Assembly: GCA_949741925.1 (NCBI GenBank)
Contig: CATJOY010000039.1
Span: 1 to 64,000 of the forward strand
From: an uncultured Desulfovibrionaceae bacterium
GTDB taxonomy: Bacteria; Desulfobacterota; Desulfovibrionia; Desulfovibrionales; Desulfovibrionaceae
Direction of reading: 5' to 3'
Length of the DNA: 64,000 bases
This document shows positions 7,866 to 15,744 of this stretch, piece by piece (the stretch's first letter is position 1; each line of letters begins with the position of its first letter). The position numbers and the translations under genes were made by a program. The notes beneath the pieces were generated by a model that saw only the letters and a list, made by a program, of their open reading frames with translations, did no database searches and had not been told where the DNA came from.

Positions 7866-8054
7866 ATGGGTTGGAATGTTATCGTAAACGCCGACAAATG
7901 CACCGGCGACGGCGAATGTGTGGATGTATGCCCCACCCAGGTTTATGAACTCAAAGACGGCAAGGCCGACCCCGTGAACGCCGAGGAATGCCTGGGCTGC
8001 GAATCCTGCGTGGAAGTCTGCCCCAGCGACGCCATCACCGTGGAAGAACAATAG
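7866..8054 (+). CDS. ferredoxin III-type (Asp-ligated 3Fe-4S/4Fe-4S plus 4Fe-4S)
   Basis: A 62-residue cytoplasmic electron carrier. The first cluster motif is CTGDGECVDVCP, with Asp where a standard ferredoxin has its second Cys (C-x2-D-x2-C-x3-C-P). The second is a complete CLGCESCVEVCP. This matches Desulfovibrio africanus ferredoxin III, in which the Asp lets one site interconvert between [3Fe-4S] and [4Fe-4S] and take up other metals. Length also agrees (about 61 residues). AGGA lies 5 bases before the ATG, and the gene is monocistronic with its own promoter and terminator. It probably serves redox enzymes such as pyruvate:ferredoxin oxidoreductase; the partner is not visible here. Confidence 0.93.
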   Translation: MGWNVIVNADKCTGDGECVDVCPTQVYELKDGKADPVNAEECLGCESCVEVCPSDAITVEEQ

Positions 8055-8082
8055 GCCTCCAAGACCGAACAGGTCTTGCTTA

Positions 8083-8111
8083 AAAGCCGGGAAGAGCTTC
8101 CCGGCTTTTTT
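8083..8111 (+). terminator. rho-independent terminator of the ferredoxin gene
   Basis: AAAGCCGGGAA at 8083-8093 pairs with TTCCCGGCTTT, followed by a T-run ending near 8111. This closes the ferredoxin transcript 28 bases after its stop. Confidence 0.9.
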
Positions 8112-8466
8112 ATCGTCGTGCCTCGTCCGGCCTGCCGCAGGCTGCATCCCGAGGCCCGGCAACACGAGAGAATTGTTATTTGCCTGCAAGAACGATACGC
8201 CTGCTTTGAGGGAGCGCGCTCTTTGGTGCTCGACCGAAACAGCAGGGGAACCCTAATGCGGCCGGCGGGCCAAACGGCATGGCGTTGCCACGCCCTCGAC
8301 TGCCTTTTCCCCTGCCCTGCTGCATATAAGGAAAGCCAGGGGAAGGAGTTCGCCGCCCCGGCAGCCACTCGCCCGAGCTCCGGCAGGAGAATTGTTCCGC
8401 TGCCCGCCCTCCCGAAAGTCTAAGGAGCGCAAGGGCAGTTCCCCGCCTGCTCTACAAAGCATAGCA

Positions 8467-8506
8467 ACGCACAGGCTGTTCCTTATGGTGGGAGCAGCCT
8501 GTGCGT
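8467..8506. repeat. strong isolated inverted repeat
   Basis: ACGCACAGGCTG (8467-8478) and its exact reverse complement (8495-8506) form a 12-bp stem with a 16-base loop. It lies in the gene-free stretch 8112-8700 between the ferredoxin and the rrf2-type gene. It lacks a clean T-run. It could be a terminator for the convergent minus-strand transcript or part of a small RNA. Nothing else convincing was seen in 8112-8700. Confidence 0.6.
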
Positions 8507-8700
8507 AACTTTATAACCGCGCTTATTTATTGAAAAAAATAAGAACAGTCTGCAAAATGCCCCTCAGTTTCCGGTTGCCTGCCGGCAGCGTTTTTATGGA
8601 TGTTTCCCCACCAGGCGTGAGGCCCGGGGGCGGCGCGCCACGGGAGGAATCGAAAAACAGAGCGCCGGACATTTATCCTGCGAGCGAGGGGCGGCATGCT

Positions 8701-9186
8701 TCAGGCTTTCTCCGCCGTTGCGCTCTTTTCAGGAAGATGCAGCGATAAGGCTATACCGCAATTGTTTTTGGGGCAGAAACAGGCGTCGCGCAGCAAGTCT
8801 TCCAGGGTAATGGCGTTAAGGGTGGTGAACATAGCGTGGATGGCCCGTTTCCAGATGTTTCTGGTTAGGCAGGAATTCAAGCGTTCGCAGCAGGGGGCGT
8901 CTTCAGAGCGGCAAGCCTCATCTGGGTAAATGTTCTCCAAGAGAAAGACCACATCCCCCATGGGAATGGCCGAAGGATGCACTTTAAGGCGGTAGCCGCC
9001 CTGGGCTCCGGCAACGCTTTCAAGATAGCCCCGCTCACGCAGAACCCTGCTTAATTTTTCCAGATACTTTAACGAAATATCGTGACGCAAACCGACATCA
9101 CGCAAGGAGACGGGGCCCTTTTCCTCGTTCATGGCCACATCCATTAACAACGTGGCGCCGTAGCGACTGCGGGTTGTAAATTTCAT
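8701..9186 (-). CDS. Rrf2 family transcriptional regulator
   Basis: A 161-residue regulator that starts MKFTTRSRYGATLL, the classic Rrf2/IscR opening. The winged helix follows: ISLKYLEKLSRVLRERGYLESV (residues ~37-58), then the wing GAQGGYRL. A Cys cluster lies in the middle (ACRSEDAPCCERLNSC, about 92-107), spaced like the Fe-S-ligating cysteines of IscR-type members, and further Cys occur near residue 135-141. It may therefore sense Fe-S or redox state. In D. vulgaris, Rrf2 lies directly behind hmcF and represses the hmc operon; here it is 3 kb beyond hmcF on the same strand. No Shine-Dalgarno sequence is obvious. Confidence 0.9.
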   Translation of the reverse strand: MKFTTRSRYGATLLMDVAMNEEKGPVSLRDVGLRHDISLKYLEKLSRVLRERGYLESVAGAQGGYRLKVHPSAIPMGDVVFLLENIYPDEACRSEDAPCCERLNSCLTRNIWKRAIHAMFTTLNAITLEDLLRDACFCPKNNCGIALSLHLPEKSATAEKA

Positions 9187-9506
9187 GGCCGGACCCCATG
9201 GAAAGCCGTATGCTTAGAGTTTTCCCGCGCCGGCGGAGAAAGCAATATCCTGATTCCGGGTTTACCTCGGGGGAGGAACCGTTCTTGCCCTTGCCGCCTC
9301 TGCCGCCGCTCCCAGCGTAAACACGGTTGCCCTGTGCCAAATACGCTCATGACCGGAATGCTCAAGAAGAAAATATATACGGAAACCAGCCGCCAAGGCA
9401 ATGGCCCCGGCAATGTCCTTTATCCCCTCCGGAAGACCTTGCCCGTTTCCGTGACTTGCTCACAGACGGATAACCAGGTTCCGGCTATAGATGGAATATG
9501 AAAGGG
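9187..9506. other. intergenic region between rrf2-type and crp/fnr-type genes
   Basis: About 320 bases without a convincing gene. A frame on the minus strand could start at a TTG near 9413 and end in an ATGA overlap with the rrf2-type start (9183-9186); it encodes one hydrophobic segment but has no good initiation signal. A weak TTGACC element on the minus strand near 9495 could be part of a promoter for the rrf2-type gene. Confidence 0.3.
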
Positions 9507-10259
9507 TCAACTCCTGGGGAACGTTGCGCCTTCATCGAGAGATGCATTATCATGAACATCTGTCAGCGCCGCATGCCGCAAGGGAGATGCGCCGTGTACC
9601 ACTGCCGTGAGGCCGGACGCGTTCACTATGCGCAGGCCGCCCCGAAAACAAGCGACCAATCCTTCTTCTGAAAAATGACCAAGCATGCGGCTTACCACCT
9701 CTCTTGCGCTGCCCACCTGACGGCTGATCTGCTCGTGAGTCATCCTGAGCGTATCGCTGCCGGTGCGGGAACTCTCGGAAATCAAAAAGGAGGCCAGCCG
9801 GGCGTCAAAGCGCATGAAAAGAATCTGCTGCATGGCCCACATGACCTCAGAAAAGCGTTTGGCGGATTGTTTATAGATAAAGTTCTCAACCAGAAGATTT
9901 TCCTGAACAAGGTGCGCTATAGCGGCAACATCCGCGCTGATGACGTTAGTTTGCTTATCGGCGCTTATAAAAACATCAAACGTTATCTGCTCAAGAATGC
10001 AGGAGGCGGAAAGAACACAAAACTGGCCCGGGAAAACACGATAAAGGCACACTTCGCGGCCCTCCGGCGAAACCAGATAGACCCTCAGTTGGCCCGCTTC
10101 CACGAACAACAAGCCCCGGGATTCCGCAGCGCCTGCCAACCGCGGGTTCCCCGGCCTGAAAATCTTGCGGCGCAGGGATGCGGCCAACAACTCCCTTTCG
10201 GAGGCGGAAAGATGCTCCCAAAAGGGAAATATGCGCTCTGCCGCCTCAAGCATATCCAT
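9507..10259 (-). CDS. Crp/Fnr family transcriptional regulator
   Basis: A 250-residue protein. The N-terminal cyclic-nucleotide-binding-like beta-barrel spans about residues 10-120 (GLLFVEAGQLRVYLVSPEGRE, then VFPGQFCVLSASC). The C-terminal helix-turn-helix is about 160-215 (MTHEQISRQVGSAREVVSRML). The cysteines at CLYR and GQFCVLSASC are typical of one subgroup of anaerobic Crp/Fnr regulators, but the N-terminal Cys set of Fe-S-binding Fnr is absent. A C-terminal tail of ~30 residues follows the HTH. It is divergent from the flavoprotein gene at 10607 and so a natural candidate for its regulation. The effector is unknown. Confidence 0.9.
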   Translation of the reverse strand: MDMLEAAERIFPFWEHLSASERELLAASLRRKIFRPGNPRLAGAAESRGLLFVEAGQLRVYLVSPEGREVCLYRVFPGQFCVLSASCILEQITFDVFISADKQTNVISADVAAIAHLVQENLLVENFIYKQSAKRFSEVMWAMQQILFMRFDARLASFLISESSRTGSDTLRMTHEQISRQVGSAREVVSRMLGHFSEEGLVACFRGGLRIVNASGLTAVVHGASPLRHAALTDVHDNASLDEGATFPRS

Positions 10260-10606
10260 GGGAGCCTCCCTTGTTCCCCTCTCCGGACAAGGCGGTCCGC
10301 GCGCCTCTTCCGCAACGCTCCCGCATCTGCCGTGGCGGCAGGGGGCGCGGCGCCGCGCATGCTTTGGGGAGCACGCCTCCGGCGGCTTCTCTCAGGGCCC
10401 CTGCCCGGGGTAGTGTAAGTAAATTTAGCTTCTGCCTGCACAGACGTCAACAGTGACGGCACGGCGCTGAACCGGCCGCTCCCCGCGGGCTCGGAGGATG
10501 CTCGTAGAAAAATCCGCTTTATGCAGAACCTGCAGGCCGCTCCACGCGGGCCGGAAGGATGCGGGGCAATGCGGCGGGAAATAGAGATAAAGAAAGTGAG
10601 GAAAAT
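10260..10606. other. divergent regulatory region (Crp/Fnr-type gene / flavoprotein gene)
   Basis: No gene is supported in this 347-base gap. On the minus strand TTGACG (10450-10445), a 17-base spacer and TAAATT (10427-10422) form a good sigma-70 promoter for the regulator gene. No clear promoter was seen for the plus-strand flavoprotein. No perfect Crp/Fnr-type TTGAC-N6-GTCAA palindrome was noticed. Confidence 0.45.
10422..10450 (-). promoter_or_regulatory. candidate sigma-70 promoter of the Crp/Fnr-type gene
   Basis: On the minus strand TTGACG and TAAATT are separated by exactly 17 bases, about 165 bases upstream of the regulator ATG. Confidence 0.5.
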
Positions 10607-12037
10607 ATGGCCTATGATTTTGACGTCTTGGTGATTGGTCTCGGCCCGGCGGGCATGGCCGTCGCCGTTATGGCCTCGGAAATGGGGCTTTCCGTCTGCG
10701 CTGTGGAAAAAGAGCACGTGGGGGGAGAATGCATGAATGTCGGTTGCATTCCTTCCAAGGCGCTTTTGCGCATGGCCAAGGCCCGGGCCACAGTCGAACG
10801 CCTCTCCGGCGGTCTGCCCGAAGGCTGCAAAGAAACCACGCCCGCTTCCGCGCTGCCGAGCCCCTTTGCCCGAATCGCGGAGAGCCTGGATTTCATCTCG
10901 CGCCACAAGACTATGGGAATGTTCAATAAAGTGGAATTGGTTTACCGGCAGGGCGCAGCGCGATTCACAGGAAGCCATGAGGTAACGGTGGGCGGCCGCA
11001 GAATCAGCGCGCGACGTATTTTTATCTGTACCGGAACCAGCCCTGCCGTACCGGATATACCGGGCTTGCGCGCCTGCGCGCCATTGACCAATGAAAACCT
11101 TTTTCAGTTGGAAGCAGTTCCCGAAAGCATGCTGGTGCTAGGCAGTGGAGCCATAGCCTGCGAAATGGCCCAAGCCTTTGCTCGCCTTGGCTGCAAGGTG
11201 ACCATGGCTTTCCGGGGGAAAGGATTGCTATGGCGGGAAGATCCTGAGGTAGCGGCCATTTTGGAACAACGCTTTGAACAGGAAGGCGTCACGCTGCTGC
11301 GAAACGCCGCTATGCAGTCTTTTTCCGACGATAACGGCGCCATCCGCCTCACTCTGGAGGATGGACGCAGCGTTACCGCGGAAAAAGTTCTCTGTGCCCT
11401 GGGACGCCGTTTCGACCCGGCCCCCTTGGATCTCGGCGCGGCTGGCGTTGCTTGGAATACCCGGGGAATCCTCGTGGATAAGCACCTGCGCACCTCGCAG
11501 CCGCATATCTACGCCTGCGGCGATGTCAACGGCGAATACCAATTTTCCCATGCTGCCATGCATCAAGGCATGCTGGCGCTGATGAACTGTATGAGCCCCC
11601 TGCCCTTTAAAAGGAATTTCCGCCGCTTCCCGGTGCCGTGGACTGTTTTTACAGAGCCGCAGGTTTCGCGGGTCGGTCTCTCGTTGGAACAACTGGCGGA
11701 AACCGGCCGAAAATACGATCTGGTACAGGCGCGGTACGGCGATTACGGCGCGGCCATTGCCGAAGGCGTGGATACAGGATTCATCAAGGCGGCCGTCACC
11801 GGGCGGGGACATATCCTCGGCGTAACCATCGTCGGCGAAGGCAGCGGGGAAATGATCAACGAATGGGCCATGGCCTTGCAAAACCGCATTTCGCTGTTCC
11901 GCATTATGATGCAGCAACACTCCTTCCCGACCATGGGCTTTCTTAGTAAGCGCGTCGCGGAAACCTGGATGATGCAAAAAATGCGCTCCCCAAAGCTCCA
12001 AAAGCTGTGCCGCTTTCTCTACCGCTTTGGCTCCTGA
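10607..12037 (+). CDS. dihydrolipoamide dehydrogenase-like flavoprotein disulfide oxidoreductase
   Basis: A 476-residue class I pyridine nucleotide-disulfide oxidoreductase. The FAD-binding GLGPAGMAVA lies at residues ~11-20, the redox-active pair in GGECMNVGCIPSK at ~41-53, the NAD(P)-binding GSGAIACEMAQ at ~180-190, and the second FAD motif in IYACGDVNGE at ~303-312. The C-terminal dimerisation domain has QHSFPTMG where lipoamide dehydrogenase has HxHPTxxE, so the catalytic His is shifted or altered. There is no MerA-type terminal CC pair. GTGAGGA precedes the ATG at 10607; a frame upstream to 10559 is unlikely to be translated. No 2-oxoacid dehydrogenase genes are nearby, so the natural disulfide substrate is open. 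Confidence 0.85.
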   Translation: MAYDFDVLVIGLGPAGMAVAVMASEMGLSVCAVEKEHVGGECMNVGCIPSKALLRMAKARATVERLSGGLPEGCKETTPASALPSPFARIAESLDFISRHKTMGMFNKVELVYRQGAARFTGSHEVTVGGRRISARRIFICTGTSPAVPDIPGLRACAPLTNENLFQLEAVPESMLVLGSGAIACEMAQAFARLGCKVTMAFRGKGLLWREDPEVAAILEQRFEQEGVTLLRNAAMQSFSDDNGAIRLTLEDGRSVTAEKVLCALGRRFDPAPLDLGAAGVAWNTRGILVDKHLRTSQPHIYACGDVNGEYQFSHAAMHQGMLALMNCMSPLPFKRNFRRFPVPWTVFTEPQVSRVGLSLEQLAETGRKYDLVQARYGDYGAAIAEGVDTGFIKAAVTGRGHILGVTIVGEGSGEMINEWAMALQNRISLFRIMMQQHSFPTMGFLSKRVAETWMMQKMRSPKLQKLCRFLYRFGS

Positions 12038-12079
12038 GGATGCTTGGACGGGGAGCCGGGAACGCCATGGAAAAAACGG

Positions 12080-12113
12080 GGAGGAAAAACCGCGCGGCGC
12101 CGGTTTTTCCTCC
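12080..12113. terminator. bidirectional terminator between the flavoprotein gene and hmcF
   Basis: GGAGGAAAAACCG (12080-12092) and its perfect reverse complement (12101-12113) enclose an 8-base loop. The A5/T5 within the arms makes it work in both directions between these convergent genes. Confidence 0.85.
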
Positions 12114-12136
12114 TCGGAGTTCATGCCGCTCCGCGG

Positions 12137-13540
12137 CTATGCTTCGTTGACAAAATCCTCGGCAGCCGCTTTTAGGTGATCCGGGATGACAGCCATGCTG
12201 ATAATCAGCGGCTTAAGGAACGACCAACGAATACCGAGCTGGTACTCCTCCTCAAGATCCCGGATAGCGTCCCAGCAATTGTGGCAGGGAGCGATAACCA
12301 GTTGAGCGCCTGTGGCTATAATTTGATCGCGCTTGGTCATCAGGGCCTTGTTGCGTTCCTTCCTATAGCGGCCGATGCCGTTGAGCCCGCCGCCGCCGCC
12401 GCAACAGTAGTTGTTCTCACGGTTAGGCGTCATCTCCCGGAAATCCTCGGCAATGTAGCTCATGATTTCGCGCGTGCAACGGGCCAGGCCGTGGTTGCGC
12501 ACATAATTGCAGGAATCTTGAAGGGTTACCGGTTCCTTGATCTTTTTGGCCGGGTCGATTTTGATCCTGCCTTCACGGAGCATCTTGGCGAGCCACTGCA
12601 CATAGTGGATGTAGGGGGCAGGCGGTTTGCCGTCGGGCCTGCCCACCCAATACGGGCCTTCAACCACAGTGGCCCGGTGGGCGTGGCCACATTCGGTACC
12701 GATAACCAGTTTGGGCCGCAAACGTTCGATGGCGTCATAGACGTTCTGCACCTGAAGGCGGCAGGCCTCCCAATCGCCGGCGAACATGGCTAAAGAGGTC
12801 TGTTCCCATCCCTCACTGGCCATGGTCCAACTCTCTCCGGCCAGATGGAAAAGAATAGCTGCCTGGGCCACATCTTCGGGGTAATGCTTGGGCTCACGGG
12901 CGTTCAGGGTGTACAGCACATCCGCGCCCTTGACATCCATGGGAATTTTCAGATCGGGCCACTCTTCGCAGGTCTCTTCTTCCATCCATTCGCAGGTATC
13001 TACCCAATCCTCGGAAGTGACGTCCATCTGCGCTTTATAGACCCGGTGCATGCCTGAACCGATCTTGAGTTCCCAGGGCACAAAGCCCATGGCAAAAAGG
13101 ATGCCGCGCAAATAGCTGAACATAACCCCGGTATCAATGCCGTGGGGGCAGTACGTGCCGCAGCGGTTGCAGCAGGTGCAGCGGCCCCAGGCGTAATCCA
13201 TGGCCCGACGCATAAAGGCGTTATCAACCCTGCCCTTGCGCCTGATCATCTCGCCAAGGGTGGATTGAATCTTGAAAGCCGGCACTTGCTCTGGATCGCG
13301 CTCATTGACGCGGTAAAAGTGGCAGCTCTCGGCGCACATGCCGCAGCGGGCGCAAATCTCCAGCCAGGTGCGGGTGCGGGATTTGCAAGTTTTTTTGAGC
13401 ATGGACCAGAGCAAGTCGCTATCAACATCCAGCTCTTCCATCTCTTTGTAATATACGACGCCGCCCTTATCGGCCAGCAGGGTCTTGAGGGCTTCCTCGG
13501 TTTTTATGGGCTCACGGTTGCATAAGCTGCCTTGAGGCAT
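12137..13540 (-). CDS. hmcF: Hmc complex subunit F, cytoplasmic Fe-S protein
   Basis: A 467-residue protein of the HdrD/DsrK-like family on the cytoplasmic face of the Hmc complex. Two [4Fe-4S] motifs lie near the N-terminus: [13 protein letters not shown] (about 63-75) and [14 protein letters not shown] (about 117-130). The C-terminal half carries two CCG-type segments: a Cys in [10 protein letters not shown] with [12 protein letters not shown], and the CHNCWDAI motif. This Cys-rich domain in HdrB/D binds a noncubane cluster used for disulfide chemistry. AGGAG lies 7 bases before the ATG. It is the last gene of hmcABCDEF and would take electrons from the membrane subunits. A DsrK assignment was considered, but the neighbours fit Hmc. 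Confidence 0.93.
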   Translation of the reverse strand: MPQGSLCNREPIKTEEALKTLLADKGGVVYYKEMEELDVDSDLLWSMLKKTCKSRTRTWLEICARCGMCAESCHFYRVNERDPEQVPAFKIQSTLGEMIRRKGRVDNAFMRRAMDYAWGRCTCCNRCGTYCPHGIDTGVMFSYLRGILFAMGFVPWELKIGSGMHRVYKAQMDVTSEDWVDTCEWMEEETCEEWPDLKIPMDVKGADVLYTLNAREPKHYPEDVAQAAILFHLAGESWTMASEGWEQTSLAMFAGDWEACRLQVQNVYDAIERLRPKLVIGTECGHAHRATVVEGPYWVGRPDGKPPAPYIHYVQWLAKMLREGRIKIDPAKKIKEPVTLQDSCNYVRNHGLARCTREIMSYIAEDFREMTPNRENNYCCGGGGGLNGIGRYRKERNKALMTKRDQIIATGAQLVIAPCHNCWDAIRDLEEEYQLGIRWSFLKPLIISMAVIPDHLKAAAEDFVNEA

Positions 13541-13570
13541 GGCGTGCTCCTTCTCAACAACGTAAAAATC

Positions 13571-14260
13571 TTACCAGGGGAAGCTGGTCCCCCTGTAATC
13601 GCCGCCGCGTTTGATGCTGTAATCCATGCCGAGCTGGGCGCGGGACATAAAAAACAACGCGATATGCGATAGCTTGGTAAAGGGGGCCAGAATAAGCAGC
13701 GCCTCGGCACTGACCATATGCAGCAGCAGCCAGTAATCATAGCCGGGAAAATGCCTGGCAGCCAAGAAACCGCTGAGCAAGGGCAGCGTGGCCAGCCCCA
13801 ACACGGCGTAATCGCGCCAGGTGCTCAGATGGCGCACTTCAGGGAGCGCAATGCGGCGGGCCAGAATCAGGCCCGCGCCGCCGATGGCGCACAGGGTGAA
13901 GAAATCCGCCGCCGCCGGAGGCAGATGGGGCAACCAAAACCCGAGCAGGTTCTCAGCAATAACCGCATGACCGGCTACCAGCAATGGCAGCACAATGACC
14001 CCGAAATGAAAGGCAAAAAAGCCTACTGTAAAAAAGGGGGATTTGCGCCAGCCATGGGTGCCGAAAGGAATCAGCCAGCGGTAAATGGATTGCGCCGCTC
14101 CCTTAAGGCCCTGCTTGAAATGGGGAATATAGGCCACGCGGTCCAGCTTCCAATCCAGGCCCTGTACATACAACAGCGCCCTGGCGGCCAAACCGCCAAA
14201 AAAGACCAGCAGAGCAACGATCAGGCCGGGGCCGGTCAGGAACATATACAAATCGCGCAT
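13571..14260 (-). CDS. hmcE: Hmc complex subunit E, integral membrane haem b-type protein
   Basis: A 229-residue membrane protein similar to DsrM/NarI-type cytochrome b subunits. Hydrophobic segments include LIVALLVFFGGLAARALLY near the N-terminus, FFAFHFGVIVLPLLVAG (~80-96, with a candidate haem His), FFTLCAIGGAGLILARR and YWLLLHMVSAEALLILAPF (~165-183, with another His). It relays electrons between the periplasmic/membrane part and HmcF. AAGGAG is 8 bases before the ATG at 14260 and only 2 bases before the in-frame ATG at 14266, so 14260 is preferred. It lies between hmcD and hmcF. Confidence 0.92.
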   Translation of the reverse strand: MRDLYMFLTGPGLIVALLVFFGGLAARALLYVQGLDWKLDRVAYIPHFKQGLKGAAQSIYRWLIPFGTHGWRKSPFFTVGFFAFHFGVIVLPLLVAGHAVIAENLLGFWLPHLPPAAADFFTLCAIGGAGLILARRIALPEVRHLSTWRDYAVLGLATLPLLSGFLAARHFPGYDYWLLLHMVSAEALLILAPFTKLSHIALFFMSRAQLGMDYSIKRGGDYRGTSFPW

Positions 14261-14333
14261 GGGCATTTCTCCTTAGGGAAGCGGAGACGCTCCAGGGCCG
14301 AACGACTGCGGCAACGGCACGTCCGGAACAGAG

Positions 14334-14480
14334 CTAAAACTTCCTGATATCCTCATCCCGGCCGCTGAGAAAGACCCAAAAGCAGGCCAAGGCAACAAGC
14401 CCCACCCCCATAAGAATGTAGGTGATGCTCTTGGTGTGGAGCATGAAATCCTGAAGCGAAGTAAAAACTTCGGGCTGCAT
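14334..14480 (-). CDS. hmcD: Hmc complex subunit D, small membrane protein
   Basis: A 48-residue protein beginning MQPEVFTSLQDF with one hydrophobic span (ITYILMGVGLVALACFWVF, residues ~20-38) and the charged tail SGRDEDIRKF. Size and position match the very small HmcD of Desulfovibrio. The ATG at 14480 follows GAGGT with a 5-base gap. A longer frame upstream to 14555 overlaps hmcC and lacks such a signal. It is a structural component of the membrane part of the complex; its precise role is not known. Confidence 0.88.
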   Translation of the reverse strand: MQPEVFTSLQDFMLHTKSITYILMGVGLVALACFWVFLSGRDEDIRKF

Positions 14481-14499
14481 AACCGTACCTCGTTGCGCC

Positions 14500-15744
14500 T
14501 CAGTGGGCGTCTTTATACTCCGGGTGCTCGTGGAGCATCGGCAGGAAATGGGCAAAAATCCGGTATGCGGTGATGATCATGGTCACGATGAACACCGAAA
14601 GGCCGATTTCCATAATGCTCGGGAAATAGCGCTCGTCAGCGGGCAACTGCCAGTTGAAGGCGATCAGGCAAACATTGAGACGGTTGAGCACGATGCCCAA
14701 GACAGCCATCAGCGAGGCCGCGCGAATCAGGCCGAAGCGCTTTTCCCTGACCCCAAAGGCGTAAAGGAGCATGGGCAGGGCTACAAAGCCCAGGAGTTCC
14801 ACCAGATAAAGCAGGCCATAGCCGGTGCCGAGATAGGCCCAGTTGTTGTTCATAGCCAGATCGAAAAGACGCATGCAGAGATACCCGGCCATCACAAAGG
14901 ACGAGGCCTTGGCAAAGCCCAGAGCAATCTCACGGCTGGAATGCAGGTGCGCTTCATCCATCTTGTGGTGCAAAAAGCGGTGGGCCAAGCCCCCCTCAAA
15001 GAGAACCATGGACATGCCCGCGAACATCGAAGACACAAAGAAAAAGACCGGCAAGAAGCTGGAATACCACAAAGGGTGAAGCTTGCCGGGGCTGGTCAGA
15101 AAGAGCGCCCCCAAAGAGGATTGGTGCATGGTGGAGAGGATGACGCCCAAGATAGTCAGCGGCAGAGTCAGTTTGACAACAAAGGAACGTATGGTTTTCA
15201 GGCCGAGCCATTCCAGGCTCGCCGGGGTCCATTCCACCAGCAACACGCAGAGATAGATAAAGACGCACAGGCCAACTTCAAAAAGCACCGAGGTTGTGCC
15301 TTGAGAAACAAAAATAGGATAGACCAGCCGCCAGGGTTGGCCTACATCGTAATGCAGGGCCACAACAACGAAAAGGTAGCCCAAAAAGGCCGTGGTGATG
15401 GCCGGGCGCACCGCTCCATGGTAGCGTTTGAGGCCAAAGAGATAACAGGCGGCTGACGTAGTGTAGCCGCCGGCGGCCAGGGCTACCCCGCAGAGCAGAT
15501 CAAAGCCGATCCAGATGCCCCAGGGATTGACGTTATCCAGGTTGCTGATGCCGCCGATGCCCAGGGTGAACCGCAGCAGCGTAAGGAGCGCCCCCATGGC
15601 CAATATGGCCGCGGTCACGATATTGGCCGGCGTTCTGGGGATAGAAAGAAGAAGTTCCTTGAACGAAGGAAGCCGGGAACGCCACAGGGCCGCCTGGTTC
15701 CGGGCCGAATCCAGGGTTTCTCGGATAACGCTCGGGTATTGCAT
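14500..15744 (-). CDS. hmcC: Hmc complex subunit C, NrfD/PsrC-like membrane protein
   Basis: A 414-residue polytopic protein of the NrfD/PsrC family with about ten hydrophobic segments, from TILAMGALLTLLRF near residue 45 to IGLSVFIVTMIITAYRIF near the C-terminus. Family members bind menaquinone and pair with a four-cluster ferredoxin subunit, here HmcB. The ATG at 15744 shares its A with the stop of hmcB (TGATG), so the two are translationally coupled. A TTG one codon earlier is possible but less likely. It is probably the quinone-interacting or proton-path subunit linking periplasmic HmcA/B to HmcD/E/F. Confidence 0.93.
   Translation of the reverse strand: MQYPSVIRETLDSARNQAALWRSRLPSFKELLLSIPRTPANIVTAAILAMGALLTLLRFTLGIGGISNLDNVNPWGIWIGFDLLCGVALAAGGYTTSAACYLFGLKRYHGAVRPAITTAFLGYLFVVVALHYDVGQPWRLVYPIFVSQGTTSVLFEVGLCVFIYLCVLLVEWTPASLEWLGLKTIRSFVVKLTLPLTILGVILSTMHQSSLGALFLTSPGKLHPLWYSSFLPVFFFVSSMFAGMSMVLFEGGLAHRFLHHKMDEAHLHSSREIALGFAKASSFVMAGYLCMRLFDLAMNNNWAYLGTGYGLLYLVELLGFVALPMLLYAFGVREKRFGLIRAASLMAVLGIVLNRLNVCLIAFNWQLPADERYFPSIMEIGLSVFIVTMIITAYRIFAHFLPMLHEHPEYKDAH

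Noticed and set aside
9183-9413. 76-codon minus-strand ORF overlapping the rrf2-type start
   Set aside because: It needs a TTG start with no convincing Shine-Dalgarno spacing and has no recognisable features apart from one hydrophobic stretch; the ATGA overlap may be chance.
10085-10978. 297-codon minus-strand frame spanning the crp/fnr-type start and the flavoprotein start
   Set aside because: It overlaps two genes with clear families and crosses their divergent promoter region.
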